The notes below the pieces were generated by a model that had not been told where the DNA came from, ran no database searches, and saw nothing but the letters and a program-made list of their open reading frames with translations. DNA of 64,000 bases from Streptomyces profundus (GTDB lineage: Bacteria > Actinomycetota > Actinomycetes > Streptomycetales > Streptomycetaceae), in NCBI RefSeq assembly GCF_020740535.1, contig NZ_CP082362.1, forward strand, positions 4,958,501 through 5,022,500, in the 5' to 3' direction. The position numbers and the translations under genes are program-made. Within the stretch, counting starts at the first letter, position 1. Every line of letters starts with the position of its first letter. Positions 50,080 through 60,369 of this stretch are shown in pieces.

Positions 50080-50119
50080 AGCGGGCGCGCCAGCGGCTCC
50101 GCCGGGGCGGAACCGCGCG

Positions 50120-51103
50120 TCAGCGGCGGGCGTGCGCGATGGTGATGACGGCGCGCTCCAGGGCATAGCCCGGGTCGTAGCCGCCGCCCTTGACCGCCGC
50201 GTCCGCATCGGCGACGGCCCGCAGCGCCGTCGCCACCCCGTCCGCCGACCATCCGCGGGCCTGCTGCCTGGCCCGGTCGATCTTCCAGGGCGGCATCCCC
50301 AACTCCCTGGCCAGATCGGCCGGCCGCATCCCGCCGGGGGCACCGGCCAGCTTGCCGACGGCCCGAACGCCCTGCGCCAACGCGCTGGTGACCAGGACGG
50401 GGGCCACCCCCGTGGACAACGCCCACCGCAGCGCCTCCAGCGCGTCCGCCGCACGCCCCTCGACGGCGCGGTCCGCCACGGCGAAGCTCGACGCCTCGGC
50501 CCGGCCGGTGTAGTAGCGGGCGACCACCTCGTCGTCGATGGTGCCCTCGATATCGGAGGACAGCTGTGCGCAGGCCGAGGCCAGCTCGCGCAGATCCCCG
50601 CCGATGGCGTCCACCAGGGCCTGGCAGGCGGCCGGCGTGGCGCTGCGCCCCAGCGCCCGGAACTCCCCACGGACGAACCCCAGCCGATCGGCCGGCTTGG
50701 TCATCTTGGGGCAGGCCACCTCGACGGCTCCGGCCTTGCGCGCGGCATCCAGCAGGCCCTTGCCCTTGACGCCGCCGGCGTGCACCAGCACCAGGCTGAT
50801 CTCCTCGGCGGGCGCCGTCAGATAGCCCTTGACGTCCTTGACGGCGTCGGCGGCGAGATCCTGCGCCTGACGGACCACCACCACCTTCCGCTCGGCGAAG
50901 AGCGAGGGGCTGGTCAGCTCGGCCAGCGTGCCGGGACGGAGATCGGGCGCCGTCAACTCCCGCACATCGGTGTCGGGATCGCCGGCCCTGGCCGCGCTGA
51001 TCACATCCCGCACGGCCCGATCGAGCAGCAGCTCCTCCTGGCCCACCGCGAGCGTGACCGCGGCCGGACCGCCGCCGTCGTTCCTACTGCCCCTGCCAAC
51101 CAT
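50120..51103 (-). CDS. holA: DNA polymerase III subunit delta
   Basis: 327 residues from the ATG at 51103 (another in-frame ATG at 51115). The delta subunit opens the sliding clamp in the clamp-loader complex. Family segments: VTLAVGQEELLLDRAVRDVI, TSPSLFAERKVVVVRQAQDL, VLVHAGGVKGKGLLDAARKA, AIGGDLRELASACAQLSSDI and the C-terminal collar domain (ARELGMPPWKIDRARQQARG). Its frame is continuous with the comEC frame upstream: there is no in-frame stop between the two (see comEC). I annotate it separately because the ~290 residues between them are antisense to two real genes and resemble nothing. Confidence 0.93.
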   Translation of the reverse strand: MVGRGSRNDGGGPAAVTLAVGQEELLLDRAVRDVISAARAGDPDTDVRELTAPDLRPGTLAELTSPSLFAERKVVVVRQAQDLAADAVKDVKGYLTAPAEEISLVLVHAGGVKGKGLLDAARKAGAVEVACPKMTKPADRLGFVRGEFRALGRSATPAACQALVDAIGGDLRELASACAQLSSDIEGTIDDEVVARYYTGRAEASSFAVADRAVEGRAADALEALRWALSTGVAPVLVTSALAQGVRAVGKLAGAPGGMRPADLARELGMPPWKIDRARQQARGWSADGVATALRAVADADAAVKGGGYDPGYALERAVITIAHARR

Positions 51104-51163
51104 GCCCCTCAGCATCCCATGTGCCACTGACAGGGGCGGGACGGACAGCGGGAGAATGGCCGG

Positions 51164-51403
51164 GTGACTGACGCGCGACACATCCTGGTGCTGCCCGACC
51201 GCGAGACGGCGGAGGAGGTGGCGGAGAAGGTGGCCGAGCTGCTGCGGCTGGCGGAGGAGCCCGAGCCGGTGCGGGACGCCCTCGCGGGCGAGGACGACGC
51301 GGAGGACGCCCAGTGGCTGGTGGTGGTGGAGGGCGAGGTGGCCGAACCGGCCGAGCTGGCCGCCATCGCCGAGGCCCACGAGGGCTGGCTGGAGAGGGAC
51401 TGA
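51164..51403 (+). CDS. Small acidic conserved protein
   Basis: 79 residues from a GTG at 51164. Very acidic, with a helical HILVLPDRETAEEVAEKVAE start and a WLVVVEGEVAEPAELAAIAE second half, which looks like a small alpha/beta fold of two repeats. No motif for function. Its start is 60 bases from the divergent holA start. It is antisense to the stretch in which the comEC-holA frame stays open. Confidence 0.65.
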   Translation: MTDARHILVLPDRETAEEVAEKVAELLRLAEEPEPVRDALAGEDDAEDAQWLVVVEGEVAEPAELAAIAEAHEGWLERD

Positions 51404-51512
51404 GGCCCCCGGCTCGGGAGAGCACCGCCCGGCACACGCCGTGACGGCCCGGACACGGACTAGGACCATGGACCGATCCGGTGGCGGGGGTTCCCGAAGT
51501 AGCCTCGGGATC

Positions 51513-51971
51513 ATGGCTGATCGTGCGGCGCAGCCGCGAACTCCGGAGCGGCGCAAGCAGGATGTGTTGACCAGGCTCACCGAGGACCAGGATGTCTGGG
51601 TGGCGACCGCCGATCCGGCGGGCGAGCCCTGCCTGGTGCCGCTGTGCTTCCTCTGGTGGGGAGAGACGTTGCTGATGTCCACCAGGGCGGGCAACCCCAC
51701 GGCGCGGAACATCGACGTCAACGGGCGGGCCACCCTCAGCCTGGGGCACACCAGGGACGTGGTGCTGATCGAGGCCACCGCCGAGTCGGTGGCGCCCGAA
51801 GCCGTGGACGCGGCCGAGGCCGCCGCCTTCAAGAGCAAGATGGGCTGGGAGGCGACGAACCGGCCCGACTGGGCCGTGCTGCGTTTCCGCCCCCTGACCG
51901 TGCGGGCCTGGCGCGAGGCGAACGAGCTGCGCGGACGCCAGCTGATGCGCGACGGACAGTGGCTGGTCTGA
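51513..51971 (+). CDS. Pyridoxamine 5'-phosphate oxidase-like (flavin/F420-binding split-barrel) protein
   Basis: 152 residues. Split-beta-barrel family: VLTRLTEDQDVWVATADPAG, PLCFLWWGETLLMSTRAGNP, NGRATLSLGHTRDVVLIEAT and KMGWEATNRPDWAVLRFRP. In actinobacteria such small proteins often bind F420 or FMN and reduce small molecules; the cofactor cannot be decided here. The ATG at 51513 is seven bases after TAGCCT (51500-51505) and lacks a ribosome binding site (leaderless-type). Convergent with comEC, whose coding domain ends within a few bases of this gene's stop. Confidence 0.85.
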   Translation: MADRAAQPRTPERRKQDVLTRLTEDQDVWVATADPAGEPCLVPLCFLWWGETLLMSTRAGNPTARNIDVNGRATLSLGHTRDVVLIEATAESVAPEAVDAAEAAAFKSKMGWEATNRPDWAVLRFRPLTVRAWREANELRGRQLMRDGQWLV

Positions 51972-51973
51972 GC

Positions 51974-54451
51974 ACGCCCGCCGCGCACCACACCGCGCGG
52001 GGCGCCGGACGGGCTCTCGGCGACCGCGAGGGACCCGTCGGTGTCGGTGCGCAGCACCACGGCGCCCGAGGCGGTCAGCGCCTCGACGGTGCGCGGCGCC
52101 GGATGGCCATAGCCGTTGTCCGCGCCCGCCGAGATCAGGGCCAGCCGGGGGCGTAGCCGCTGGAGCAGCGGCGGGTGCTGGTGGCCCGAGCCGTGGTGCG
52201 GGACCTTGAGCACATCGATCTGCGGCAGCTCCGGGTTGGCCGCCAACAGCGCCTCCTGGCCCAGCGGTTCGAGGTCGCCCGGCAACAGGATGGTCAACCC
52301 GCCGCTGCGCAGCAACAGCGTGACGCTGGCGTCGTTGGCGCCAAGACCTCGGGCTCGGGCGTCGTCAGGCGGCCAGAGCACCCGCCAGCTCAGCTCGCTG
52401 CCCAGGCGCTGCTCCCCCAACGCGGCGGGCAGCACCGGGACGCCCGCCTCCGCCGCCAGCCGCGCCACCCGCTCCGCCTGGTCGGCGGGCTCCGGCAGTG
52501 GGCTCGTCCGGATGGCGGCGACCTCCCTGCCGCGCAGCACCCCGGACAGACCGGCCACATGGTCGGCGTGGAAATGGCTGAGCACGAGCAGCGGAACGTG
52601 GTGGACCTCCAGGCGCCGCAGGCAGCGATCCACGGCCGCCGGATCGGGACCGGCGTCGACCACCAGCGCCGTGTGGTCGCCGGCGGCCAGCACCAGCGCG
52701 TCGCCCTGGCCCACATCGCAGGCCACCAGCCGCCAGCCCGGTGGCGGCCAGCCGGTCAGCAGCCGAGGCAGCGGCGCCGGCCGGAACACGGCGACCAGCA
52801 GCAGCACCACGCCGACCACCGCCCCGGCGCGGCGCCTTGAGGCGCTGGCGCCCAGCACCAGCGACCCCGCGCTGACGGCGGTCAGCAGCGCGGCGCCCCA
52901 CCAGCCGCCTGGCCAGGCCAACTCGGCGCCGGGGAGGGCGGCTCCGCCCCTGGCCACCGTCGCGATCCAGCGCGCCGGCCAGGAGGCCAGCCAGGCCAGG
53001 GCGGCGGCCAACGGCGGCAGCAGCGGAGCGCTGAGCAGCACCGCCCACCCCAGCACCAGGAGTGGCGCCACCACCGGCGCCACCAGCAGATCGCAGGGGA
53101 TGGCCACCAGGCTCACCTGACCGGCGAAGACGGTGATCACCGGCGCGCAGACCAGCTGGGCCGCGCCGGCCACCGCCAGCGCCTCGGCGAGCCGGCCCGG
53201 CACCCCTCGGCGGCGCAGGGCGAGACTCCAGCGCGGCGCGAGCAGCAGCAGGGCGGCCGTGGCCAGGACGGAGAGCAGGAAGCCGAAGGACCGCGCCAGC
53301 CGTGGGTCGTGCAGCACGAGCAACAGGGTGGCGGCGGCCAGGGCCGGGAGCAGCGCTCGATGCCGGCCGGTGGCGATCGCCAGCAGCGCGATGCCGCCGC
53401 AGACCGCGGCCCGCAGCACGCTGGGGCCCGGCCGGCAGACCAGCAGGAACGCCACCAACAGCGCCCCGCCGAGCAGCGCCGTGCCGCGCAGCGGCAGGCC
53501 CAACCGCACGGCCAGGCCGCCGCGTTCGGCCCGGGAGGCGCTGGCGGGCGAGCCGACCAGCACGGCGAAGAGGATCGCGAGATGCCCTCCGCTGACCACG
53601 ATGAGATGGCTGAGCCCGGTGGCCCGCACCGCTTCGGCCAGCTCGTCCGGGATGCCGGAGGCGTCTCCGACGATCAGCGCGGGCAGCAGCGCACGGGCGT
53701 CCGCCGGCAGCGCCGAGACGGTGTCGCGCAGTTGGGCGCGGAGGGCGCCGGCGAGCCGCTGCGTGGTGGAGGGGTCGGCGACGATCTCGGGATCCGACGC
53801 GTCGGAGACGCGCAGCACGGCGGCGAACTCGTCGGCCCGACCGGGGACGGGCTCTTCGACCCGGGCGGTCAACCGGAGTCCTGTGGACGGCAGCAGCGCG
53901 AGCCAGGGCTCGGCGGACTCCGCGGCCTGGACCACCACCAACACGGGGCTCGCCGTCGACCAGGCGGCGCCGTCGGCGGTGTCGATCCGGCGCGCCTCGG
54001 CGGTCAGCAGCACCGGACGTGGCCGCCCCGCGCGCTCCCTGGCCCGTCGTGGGTCCTCGCTGAGGGTGACCTCGACCGTGATCTCCTGGCCCACCAGCTC
54101 GGGCAGTGGCCCCGAGCCGACCGCGGCGCGATGGGACCCGGCCACCGCGCCGCCGGCCGCGGCGCAGAGCAGCGCCAGGCTGACGGCCGTCACCATGGGG
54201 CGTGGGCGGCGGCGCAGCGCCACGCCCAGCAGCACCAGGCCGGCCAGGCAACAGCCGATCGACCAACAGGCCGTGGCGCGCCCCGGCAGCTCCCAGGCGA
54301 GGGCGGCTGAAGCCCAGGCGGACGCGGCGGGCGGGACCAGCCGCAGATCCAGCGCACTCCCCTCCGGGCGGCCGGCCCTGGACGGCCGCCCGGAGGCTGG
54401 CGGGCCGGGCGGGCGGGGCGTCGGCGACGGCCGACGCTCAGAGGGTGACAC
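51974..54451 (-). CDS. comEC: ComEC/Rec2-family DNA uptake/competence protein (no stop codon at the domain end)
   Basis: About 826 residues from a GTG at 54451, overlapping the comEA end by 14 bases. N-terminal helices and an OB-like domain (EVTLSEDPRRARERAG, LRLTARVEEP), the competence membrane domain (GLSHLIVVSGGHLAILFAVL, CRPGPSVLRAAVCGGIALLA), then a metallo-beta-lactamase domain (CDVGQGDALVL, VLSHFHADHVAGLSGVL, LKVPHHGSGHQH). ComEC forms the inner-membrane channel for DNA uptake. The domain ends near 51980 (RTDTDGSLAVAESPSG), but no in-frame stop follows: the frame stays open through the antisense of two plus-strand genes and joins holA, stopping only at 50120 (1443 codons in all). The right-hand coordinate here is the end of the recognisable domain, not a stop. 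Confidence 0.85.
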
Positions 54452-55490
54452 GATCCCTCAGCTCGGCAAGGCGACGTTCGCCGATCCCCGTGACCTCGCT
54501 CAGCTGATCGATGGCGGTGAAGCCGCCGCGTTCCTGCCGATGGCCGACGATCTCCTGAGCCAGCACAGGGCCGATGCCGGGGAGCGCCTCCAACTGCTCG
54601 GGCGTGGCCGAGTTGAGGCTGACCGGCCCCGCCGGCGGCCCGCCCTGGCCCGGCGGTGGCGCCGCGACCCCGGGGCCGGCCATCGGCGCTTCGCCGCCCA
54701 CCAGCAACTGCTCCCCGTCCACCAACAGCCGGGCCTGGTTGAGCCCTTCGGCGTCCTCGGCCGTCAGCGGCCCGCCGGCGGCGGCCAACGCGTCGGCCAC
54801 CCGGGAGCCGGCGGGCAGTGGGTAGAGCCCCGGCGCCCGCACCTCTCCCGCCACATCCACCACCACATCCGGCAGCCGCTCGCCCCCGGCGGGGTCCGAC
54901 GGGGCCGGCTCGCCCGCGTGGGCGGACACGGCGGGGTCGACGCGGGCCCCGTCGACCGGCTCGGCGACGGAGACCGCGCGGGCCCGCCCCGCCCAGAAGT
55001 GATGAGCGGCCAGCCCACCGGCGACGACCAGCACCACGAGCAGCGCCAGCAGCGCCCTCGGCTCCAGACCACAGCGAAGCCGCAGCCACGAGGGCATCCG
55101 CTCGGCGAACCCCAACCGCAGCCGAAGCCACCAGGACAGGCGAGGCCGAGCCGGTGGCGGCGAGCGATCGGCCTGGGAGTCCGCTACGGGCTTCTGCGAC
55201 AGGGCGCCGCCGTCCGCCGGCGATCCCCCGGCGGGCGCCGCGTCTGTCGAGGTGTCGGGGAACAGCGCGGCGGCCCGGCCCGCCAGCGCCGGCGGGGCCG
55301 CCGCGCCAGCGCGGGCGAACCGGGACCGCCGCCGGGCGGCGTGCCGCCCGGGCCCCCGGCCCGGGGCACGCCCCGCCGCCCCGGCGGGCCCGGCCCCCCG
55401 CCCTCTCCCGAACCCGCCGGCGCCGCCGGCGCCGACCCGATCGTCCCGGCCGCTTCGGCCATCCTGGCTTTTCCACAGCTGTGTACTCAT
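54438..55490 (-). CDS. comEA: ComEA-family helix-hairpin-helix DNA-binding protein
   Basis: 350 residues. A long Gly/Ala/Arg/Pro-rich N-terminus (1-140), one membrane helix (ALLALLVVLVVAGGLAAHHF, about 147-166), an SLBB domain (VVVDVAGEVRAPGLYPLPAG, RVADALAAAGG) and C-terminal helix-hairpin-helix repeats (LNSATPEQLEALPGIGPVLA, ITGIGERRLAELRD-type). It binds double-stranded DNA at the cell surface and hands it to ComEC, the next gene. The N-terminal region is longer than in most ComEA proteins. The start codon region contains a DnaA-box-like TTTTCCACA. Confidence 0.93.
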   Translation of the reverse strand: MSTQLWKSQDGRSGRDDRVGAGGAGGFGRGRGAGPAGAAGRAPGRGPGRHAARRRSRFARAGAAAPPALAGRAAALFPDTSTDAAPAGGSPADGGALSQKPVADSQADRSPPPARPRLSWWLRLRLGFAERMPSWLRLRCGLEPRALLALLVVLVVAGGLAAHHFWAGRARAVSVAEPVDGARVDPAVSAHAGEPAPSDPAGGERLPDVVVDVAGEVRAPGLYPLPAGSRVADALAAAGGPLTAEDAEGLNQARLLVDGEQLLVGGEAPMAGPGVAAPPPGQGGPPAGPVSLNSATPEQLEALPGIGPVLAQEIVGHRQERGGFTAIDQLSEVTGIGERRLAELRDRVTL

Positions 55491-55568
55491 GGCCGGGAAG
55501 TTAGCCCGTTCTCACCCTCCGTGACGGACTGGCTCCAGATCTGTGGACAACCCGGCCGCTGTGGAAAA
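55469..55568. promoter_or_regulatory. Cluster of three DnaA-box-like 9-mers
   Basis: TTTTCCACA on plus at 55469-55477 (inside the first codons of comEA), and on minus TTGTCCACA at 55542-55550 and TTTTCCACA at 55560-55568. TTGTCCACA is the form preferred by streptomycete DnaA, as I recall. All lie at the start of, or just upstream of, comEA, within 100 bp. Confidence 0.5.
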
Positions 55569-55950
55569 CCCCGTCACCCTCCCGAGTGGATCGGGCCTCC
55601 CGAACGCATCGGACCCCCCCGCTCAGCCGGGGTCCTGGCCTGGCCCGGCGCAGAGCGGCCCCGGGCCCCGGGGCGGATGAGCAGGCGTCGGGCCCGGGCA
55701 GACGACGGCTCGACCCCGACCGAGACACGGGCGTTGGTCGCCGCCGCACCGCGCCGCTGAGGTGCGCCCGGGCATGACGAAGGGCCCCGGCCGTCTGTTC
55801 GGCGGTCGGGGCCCTTCGTTGAGTGATCTCGGTGGGCGGTGGGCACCGCACCCGCGTGGCGAACTTGGGATCAGCGTGGTGCCCGATGGGCGTCGGCCGG
55901 CGCGGAGAGAGGGGCCGCGAAAGCCGGGCCGATGCCGCTGTCGCGCCCGA
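55491..55950. other. 460-bp non-coding stretch between comEA and rpsT
   Basis: No supported gene. It contains the comEA promoter side with two DnaA-box-like 9-mers, a GC-rich middle part without features, and the rpsT terminator hairpin at 55779-55817. Confidence 0.6.
55779..55817 (-). terminator. Terminator hairpin of rpsT
   Basis: GAAGGGCCCCGGCCG (55779-55793) pairs with CGGTCGGGGCCCTTC (55803-55817), 15 bp with one G-U pair, loop of nine. It lies about 135 bases past the rpsT stop on the minus strand; it could also serve the plus strand. Confidence 0.75.
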
Positions 55951-56217
55951 TCAGCCCTGGAGCGCGTTGACCCGAGCGGCCAGGGCGGACTTCTTGTTGG
56001 CCGCGTTGTTGGGGTGCAGCACACCCTTGCTGACGGCCTTGTCCAGCTTCTGGGAGGCGACCCGGCGAGCGGCCTCGGCCTGCTCGTAGTCGCCGTTGGC
56101 GGCGGCCTCGCGGGCCCGCCGGATCGCGGTCTTGACCTCGGACTTGACCGCCTGGTTGCGCAGCCGGGCCTTCTCGTTGGTCTTGATCCGCTTGATCTGG
56201 GACTTGATGTTCGCCAC
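55951..56217 (-). CDS. rpsT: 30S ribosomal protein S20
   Basis: 88 residues, ATG at 56217. Basic helical-bundle protein that binds 16S r[57 protein letters not shown]. Usual length. Single gene, divergent from lepA across about 270 bp and followed by its own terminator. Confidence 0.98.
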   Translation of the reverse strand: MANIKSQIKRIKTNEKARLRNQAVKSEVKTAIRRAREAAANGDYEQAEAARRVASQKLDKAVSKGVLHPNNAANKKSALAARVNALQG

Positions 56218-56485
56218 GAATGAGCCTTTGCAGGTTCGAGAAGATTCGAGGGAGCCGAGAGCGTTCGGCGCTCGAATGTTTCGGATGTATCGGTTCAGCA
56301 GCGGATGAACTCGTTGCTACCAGGTGGGTTACCAGGTGAAGCACCCCCGGCGGCCATCCCGCACCAGGGGCAGTGGACCAGCCTACCAGCGGCCCGGGAG
56401 GGCTTCCCCATCGGGCTCCGCCCGCCGCGCATGGGACCATGGGGGCGACCTAGCGATCCCAACGCCATCACCGACAGGACCCCGC

Positions 56486-58351
56486 GTGCCCGCGATCCCC
56501 TCGAACGCGCCGGAGCCCAGCCGCACCGCCCCGGCCCTGATTCGCAACTTCTGCATCATCGCGCACATCGACCACGGCAAGTCCACCCTCGCCGACCGGA
56601 TGCTCCAGCTGACCGGGGTGGTCGACCAGCGGCAGATGCGTGCCCAGTACCTCGACCGGATGGACATCGAGCGCGAGCGTGGCATCACGATCAAGTCCCA
56701 GGCGGTCCGGATGCCCTGGGGCGCCGAGGACGGCACCGCCCATGTGCTGAACATGATCGACACCCCGGGTCACGTGGACTTCACCTACGAGGTGTCCCGT
56801 TCGCTGGCCGCCTGTGAGGGCTGCATCCTGTTGGTCGACGCCGCCCAGGGCATCGAGGCGCAGACCCTGGCCAACCTCTATCTGGCCATGGAGAACGACC
56901 TCACGATCATCCCCGTGCTCAACAAGATCGACCTGCCGGCGGCCCAACCGGAGAAGTTCGCCGCCGAGTTGGCGCATCTGATCGGCTGCGACCCGGGGGA
57001 TGTGCTGCGCGTCTCGGCCAAGACGGGCGAGGGCGTCGAGGCGCTCCTCGACGAGGTGGTCCGGCAGGTGCCCGAGCCCGTCGGTGAGGCTGACGCCCCG
57101 GCCCGCGCGATGATCTTCGACTCGGTCTACGACTCCTACCGGGGCGTGGTCACCTACGTGAAGATGGTGGACGGACGGCTCGGCAAGCGCGAGCGCATCC
57201 AGATGATGTCCACCGGCGCCACCCACGAGCTGCTGGAGATCGGGGTGAACTCCCCGGAGATGACCGCCGCCGACGGCCTGGCCGTCGGCGAGGTGGGCTA
57301 TCTGATCACCGGCGTGAAGGACGTCAGGCAGTCCAAGGTCGGCGACACCGTCACCCTCCAGCGCCATGGCGCGACCGTGGCGCTGGGCGGCTACAAGGAC
57401 CCCAAGCCCATGGTGTTCTCCGGGCTGTATCCGCTCGACGGGTCCGACTATCCGGCGCTGCGCGACGCGTTGGAGAAGCTCCAGCTCAACGATGCCGCGC
57501 TGGTCTTCGAGCCGGAGACCTCGGCGGCGCTCGGCTTCGGCTTCCGGGTGGGCTTCCTGGGGCTGCTGCACCTGGAGGTCATCAGGGAGCGGCTGGAGCG
57601 CGAGTTCGGCCTCGACCTGATCGCCACCGCGCCGAACGTGGTGTACCAGGTGACGATGGAGGACGGCACCGAGTTCACCGTCACCAACCCGAGCGAGTAC
57701 CCGGGCGGCAAGATCGCCGAGGTGCGCGAGCCGGTGGTGCGGGCGACGCTGATCGCGCCCAGCGAGTTCATCGGCGCGATCATGGAGCTGTGCCAGAACC
57801 GCAGGGGGTCCCTCCAGGGGATGGACTACCTCTCCGAGGAGCGCGTCGAACTGCGCTACACGCTGCCGCTCGCGGAGATCGTCTTCGACTTCTTCGACGC
57901 GCTCAAGTCCAAGACCAGGGGCTATGCCTCGCTGGACTACGAGCCCACGGGCGAGCAGACCGCCGCGCTGGTCAAGGTGGACATCCTGCTGCACGGCGAC
58001 AAGGTCGACGCGTTCTCCTCGATCGTGCACAAGGACAAGGCGTACGCCTACGGCGTCAGGATGGCCGGCAAGCTGCGGGAGCTCATCCCCAGGCAGCAGT
58101 TCGAGGTGCCGATCCAGGCGGCCATCGGGGCGCGGGTGATCGCGCGGGAGACGGTGCGCGCCATCCGTAAGGACGTGCTCTCGAAGTGCTACGGCGGCGA
58201 CATCTCGCGTAAGCGAAAGCTCCTGGAGAAGCAGAAGGAGGGCAAGAAGCGGATGAAGATGGTCGGCCGGGTGGAGGTCCCGCAGGAGGCGTTCATCGCC
58301 GCGCTCTCCTCCGACTCCGACGGGGGCGGCGAGGCGAAGGGGAAGAAGTAG
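56486..58351 (+). CDS. lepA: Elongation factor 4 (LepA), back-translocating GTPase
   Basis: 621 residues from a GTG at 56486; a longer frame to 56324 is unlikely because LepA proteins start close to the first G motif. G domain: [16 protein letters not shown] (P loop), [21 protein letters not shown] and SAKTGEGV; domains II-IV and the LepA-specific C-terminal domain ([20 protein letters not shown], then [15 protein letters not shown]) are present. It binds stalled ribosomes and aids elongation. A CAGGGG/CCCCTG palindrome follows the stop. Confidence 0.97.
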   Translation: MPAIPSNAPEPSRTAPALIRNFCIIAHIDHGKSTLADRMLQLTGVVDQRQMRAQYLDRMDIERERGITIKSQAVRMPWGAEDGTAHVLNMIDTPGHVDFTYEVSRSLAACEGCILLVDAAQGIEAQTLANLYLAMENDLTIIPVLNKIDLPAAQPEKFAAELAHLIGCDPGDVLRVSAKTGEGVEALLDEVVRQVPEPVGEADAPARAMIFDSVYDSYRGVVTYVKMVDGRLGKRERIQMMSTGATHELLEIGVNSPEMTAADGLAVGEVGYLITGVKDVRQSKVGDTVTLQRHGATVALGGYKDPKPMVFSGLYPLDGSDYPALRDALEKLQLNDAALVFEPETSAALGFGFRVGFLGLLHLEVIRERLEREFGLDLIATAPNVVYQVTMEDGTEFTVTNPSEYPGGKIAEVREPVVRATLIAPSEFIGAIMELCQNRRGSLQGMDYLSEERVELRYTLPLAEIVFDFFDALKSKTRGYASLDYEPTGEQTAALVKVDILLHGDKVDAFSSIVHKDKAYAYGVRMAGKLRELIPRQQFEVPIQAAIGARVIARETVRAIRKDVLSKCYGGDISRKRKLLEKQKEGKKRMKMVGRVEVPQEAFIAALSSDSDGGGEAKGKK

Positions 58352-58482
58352 TACAAAGGCCAGGGGCCCCTGACTGTTGTCCTCAACTCTTACATATGAG
58401 GGTTTTGCGGCTTAGTCTGTTCGCCCCAGCGGGAAGTTACCCGCAGGTCACCCCCGTTGTCATGCGCCACCCGGAGGAAGTC

Positions 58483-60357
58483 GTGAGCGTGAATGAGCAG
58501 GCCATGAAGAGTCGGCCCCCGTCCGTGGCGCACGTCTTCCTCGATCGGGTGGCCGCCACCCCGGAACGCGAGGCGTTCCGCTACCCGGTGCCCACCGCCG
58601 ACGGCGGCCCCGACGAGTGGCGCGGCTACACCTGGGGCGAGGCCGGCACCCGCGTCCTCGCCATCGCCGCCGGGCTGATGGACCTCGGCGTCCTTCCCGA
58701 GGAGCGGGTGGCCATAGCCTCCAGCACCCGGGTGGACTGGGTGCTGGCCGACCTGGGGATCATGTGCGCCGGCGCGGCCACCACCACGGTCTACCCGCAG
58801 ACGGACGCCGGGGAGACGGCTTACATCCTGGCCGACTCGGGCAGCCGGGTCGTCTTCGCGGAGAACGCCGAGCAGCTCGCCAAGGTCAGGGAGCGCCGCG
58901 CCGAGCTGCCCGAGCTGGTCCATGTCGTGGTGCTGGAGAGCGCCGACGCGGTCGCCGCCGACGGCGACCCGGACGGCTGGGTGCTCTCGCTCGCCGACCT
59001 CGCCGAGCGCGGCGCCCGCTATCTGGAGGGCAAACCGGACGCGGTCAAGGACACCGTCTCCGCGTTGAAGGGCGACCAGCTCGCCACCCTGATCTACACC
59101 TCGGGCACCACGGGCCGGCCCAAGGGCGTGCGGCTGCGCCAGGACACCTGGTCCTACATGGGGTACGGCATCGAGCAGATCGAGATGATGCGGCCCGACG
59201 ACGTGCAGTACCTGTGGCTGCCGCTGGCCCATGTCTTCGGCAAGGTGCTGCTGGCCGGCCAAGTGAAGGTCGGGCATGTGATGGCCGTCGACGGCCGGGT
59301 CGACAAGATCATCGAGAACCTGCCGGTGGTCCAGCCCACCGTGATGTGCGCGGTGCCCCGCATCTTCGAGCGGGTCTACAACGGCGTGGCCGCCAAGGCG
59401 AAGGCGGGCGGCGGAGCGAAGTACAAGATCTTCACCTGGGCCGCCCAGGTGGCCAAGGACCACACGCGGATCTCCCAGGACACCTTCCGGCGCACCGGGC
59501 GGGCCTCCGTCCCGACCGGCCTGGCGATCAAGCACCGGATCGCGGACAAGCTCGTCTACGCCAAGATCCGCGCCGCCTTCGGCGGTCGGATGAAGTCCTG
59601 CGTCTCCGGGTCGGCGGCGCTCACCCCCGAGCTGGGCCTCTTCTTCACCGGCGCCGGCATCCCGATCCTGGAGGGCTACGGGCTCACCGAGTCGGCGGCG
59701 GCCAGCTTCGTCAACCGCCGGGAGGGCAACCGGGTCGGCACCGTCGGCAAGGCGCTGCCCAGCCTTGAGGTGCGGGTGGCGGACGACGGCGAGGTGCTGC
59801 TGCGGGGCCCCGGCATCATGGACGGCTACCACGGCCTGCCCGAACTCACCGCCGAGGTGCTCACCGAGGACGGCTGGTTCCACACCGGGGACATCGGAGA
59901 GGTGTCCGACGACGGCTTCCTCAAGATCACCGACCGCAAGAAGGACCTCTTCAAGACCTCGCTCGGCAAGTACGTGGCGCCGACCGAGATCGAGGGTCGG
60001 TTCAAGGTGACCTGCCCCTACGCCTCCTCGATGCTGGTGATCGGCGCCGGCCGGAAGTTCTGTTCCGCGCTGATCGCGCTGGACGAGGTCGCCCTGATGG
60101 CCTGGGCCAAGGAGAACGGCGTCACCGGCGACTACCACCAGGTCATCGTCGACCAGCGCACGGTGGCCCTGATCGACGGCTACGTCGAGCAGCTCAACGG
60201 CACCCTCCAGCGCTGGCAGACGATCAAGTCCTTCCGGCTGCTGCCCCGCGAGCTGGACGTCGAGCACGGCGAGTTGACCCCGAGCCTCAAGCTCAAGCGG
60301 CCCGTCGTCGAGGGCGAGTACCAGCACCTGATCGACGACATGTACCCGACGCCGTAG
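58483..60357 (+). CDS. AMP-dependent long-chain fatty-acid-CoA ligase
   Basis: 624 residues from a GTG at 58483 preceded by GGAGGA; the frame is open to 58396. ANL superfamily: IYTSGTTGRPKGV (P loop), LPLAHVFGKVLLAG, PILEGYGLTESAAASFVNR, GWFHTGDIGEV and the hinge DRKKDLFKTSLGKYVAP. It activates a fatty acid as acyl-AMP and then as acyl-CoA in the cytoplasm. It stands between lepA and hemW, an arrangement I associate with the streptomycete core, so no link to the PKS cluster is needed. Convergent with hemW (12 bases apart). Confidence 0.94.
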   Translation: MSVNEQAMKSRPPSVAHVFLDRVAATPEREAFRYPVPTADGGPDEWRGYTWGEAGTRVLAIAAGLMDLGVLPEERVAIASSTRVDWVLADLGIMCAGAATTTVYPQTDAGETAYILADSGSRVVFAENAEQLAKVRERRAELPELVHVVVLESADAVAADGDPDGWVLSLADLAERGARYLEGKPDAVKDTVSALKGDQLATLIYTSGTTGRPKGVRLRQDTWSYMGYGIEQIEMMRPDDVQYLWLPLAHVFGKVLLAGQVKVGHVMAVDGRVDKIIENLPVVQPTVMCAVPRIFERVYNGVAAKAKAGGGAKYKIFTWAAQVAKDHTRISQDTFRRTGRASVPTGLAIKHRIADKLVYAKIRAAFGGRMKSCVSGSAALTPELGLFFTGAGIPILEGYGLTESAAASFVNRREGNRVGTVGKALPSLEVRVADDGEVLLRGPGIMDGYHGLPELTAEVLTEDGWFHTGDIGEVSDDGFLKITDRKKDLFKTSLGKYVAPTEIEGRFKVTCPYASSMLVIGAGRKFCSALIALDEVALMAWAKENGVTGDYHQVIVDQRTVALIDGYVEQLNGTLQRWQTIKSFRLLPRELDVEHGELTPSLKLKRPVVEGEYQHLIDDMYPTP

Positions 60358-60369
60358 GGCACCGACCGG

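Noticed and set aside
51104..51973. A true ComEC-HolA fusion protein of 1443 residues as the main annotation
   Set aside because: The joining ~290 residues are antisense to two plausible plus-strand genes and resemble no domain, and HolA has its own ATG; kept as a finding rather than a fused CDS.
58483..60357. Acyl-CoA ligase as a member of the PKS cluster
   Set aside because: It lies 15 kb away among core genes in what I recall as its usual place next to lepA and hemW.
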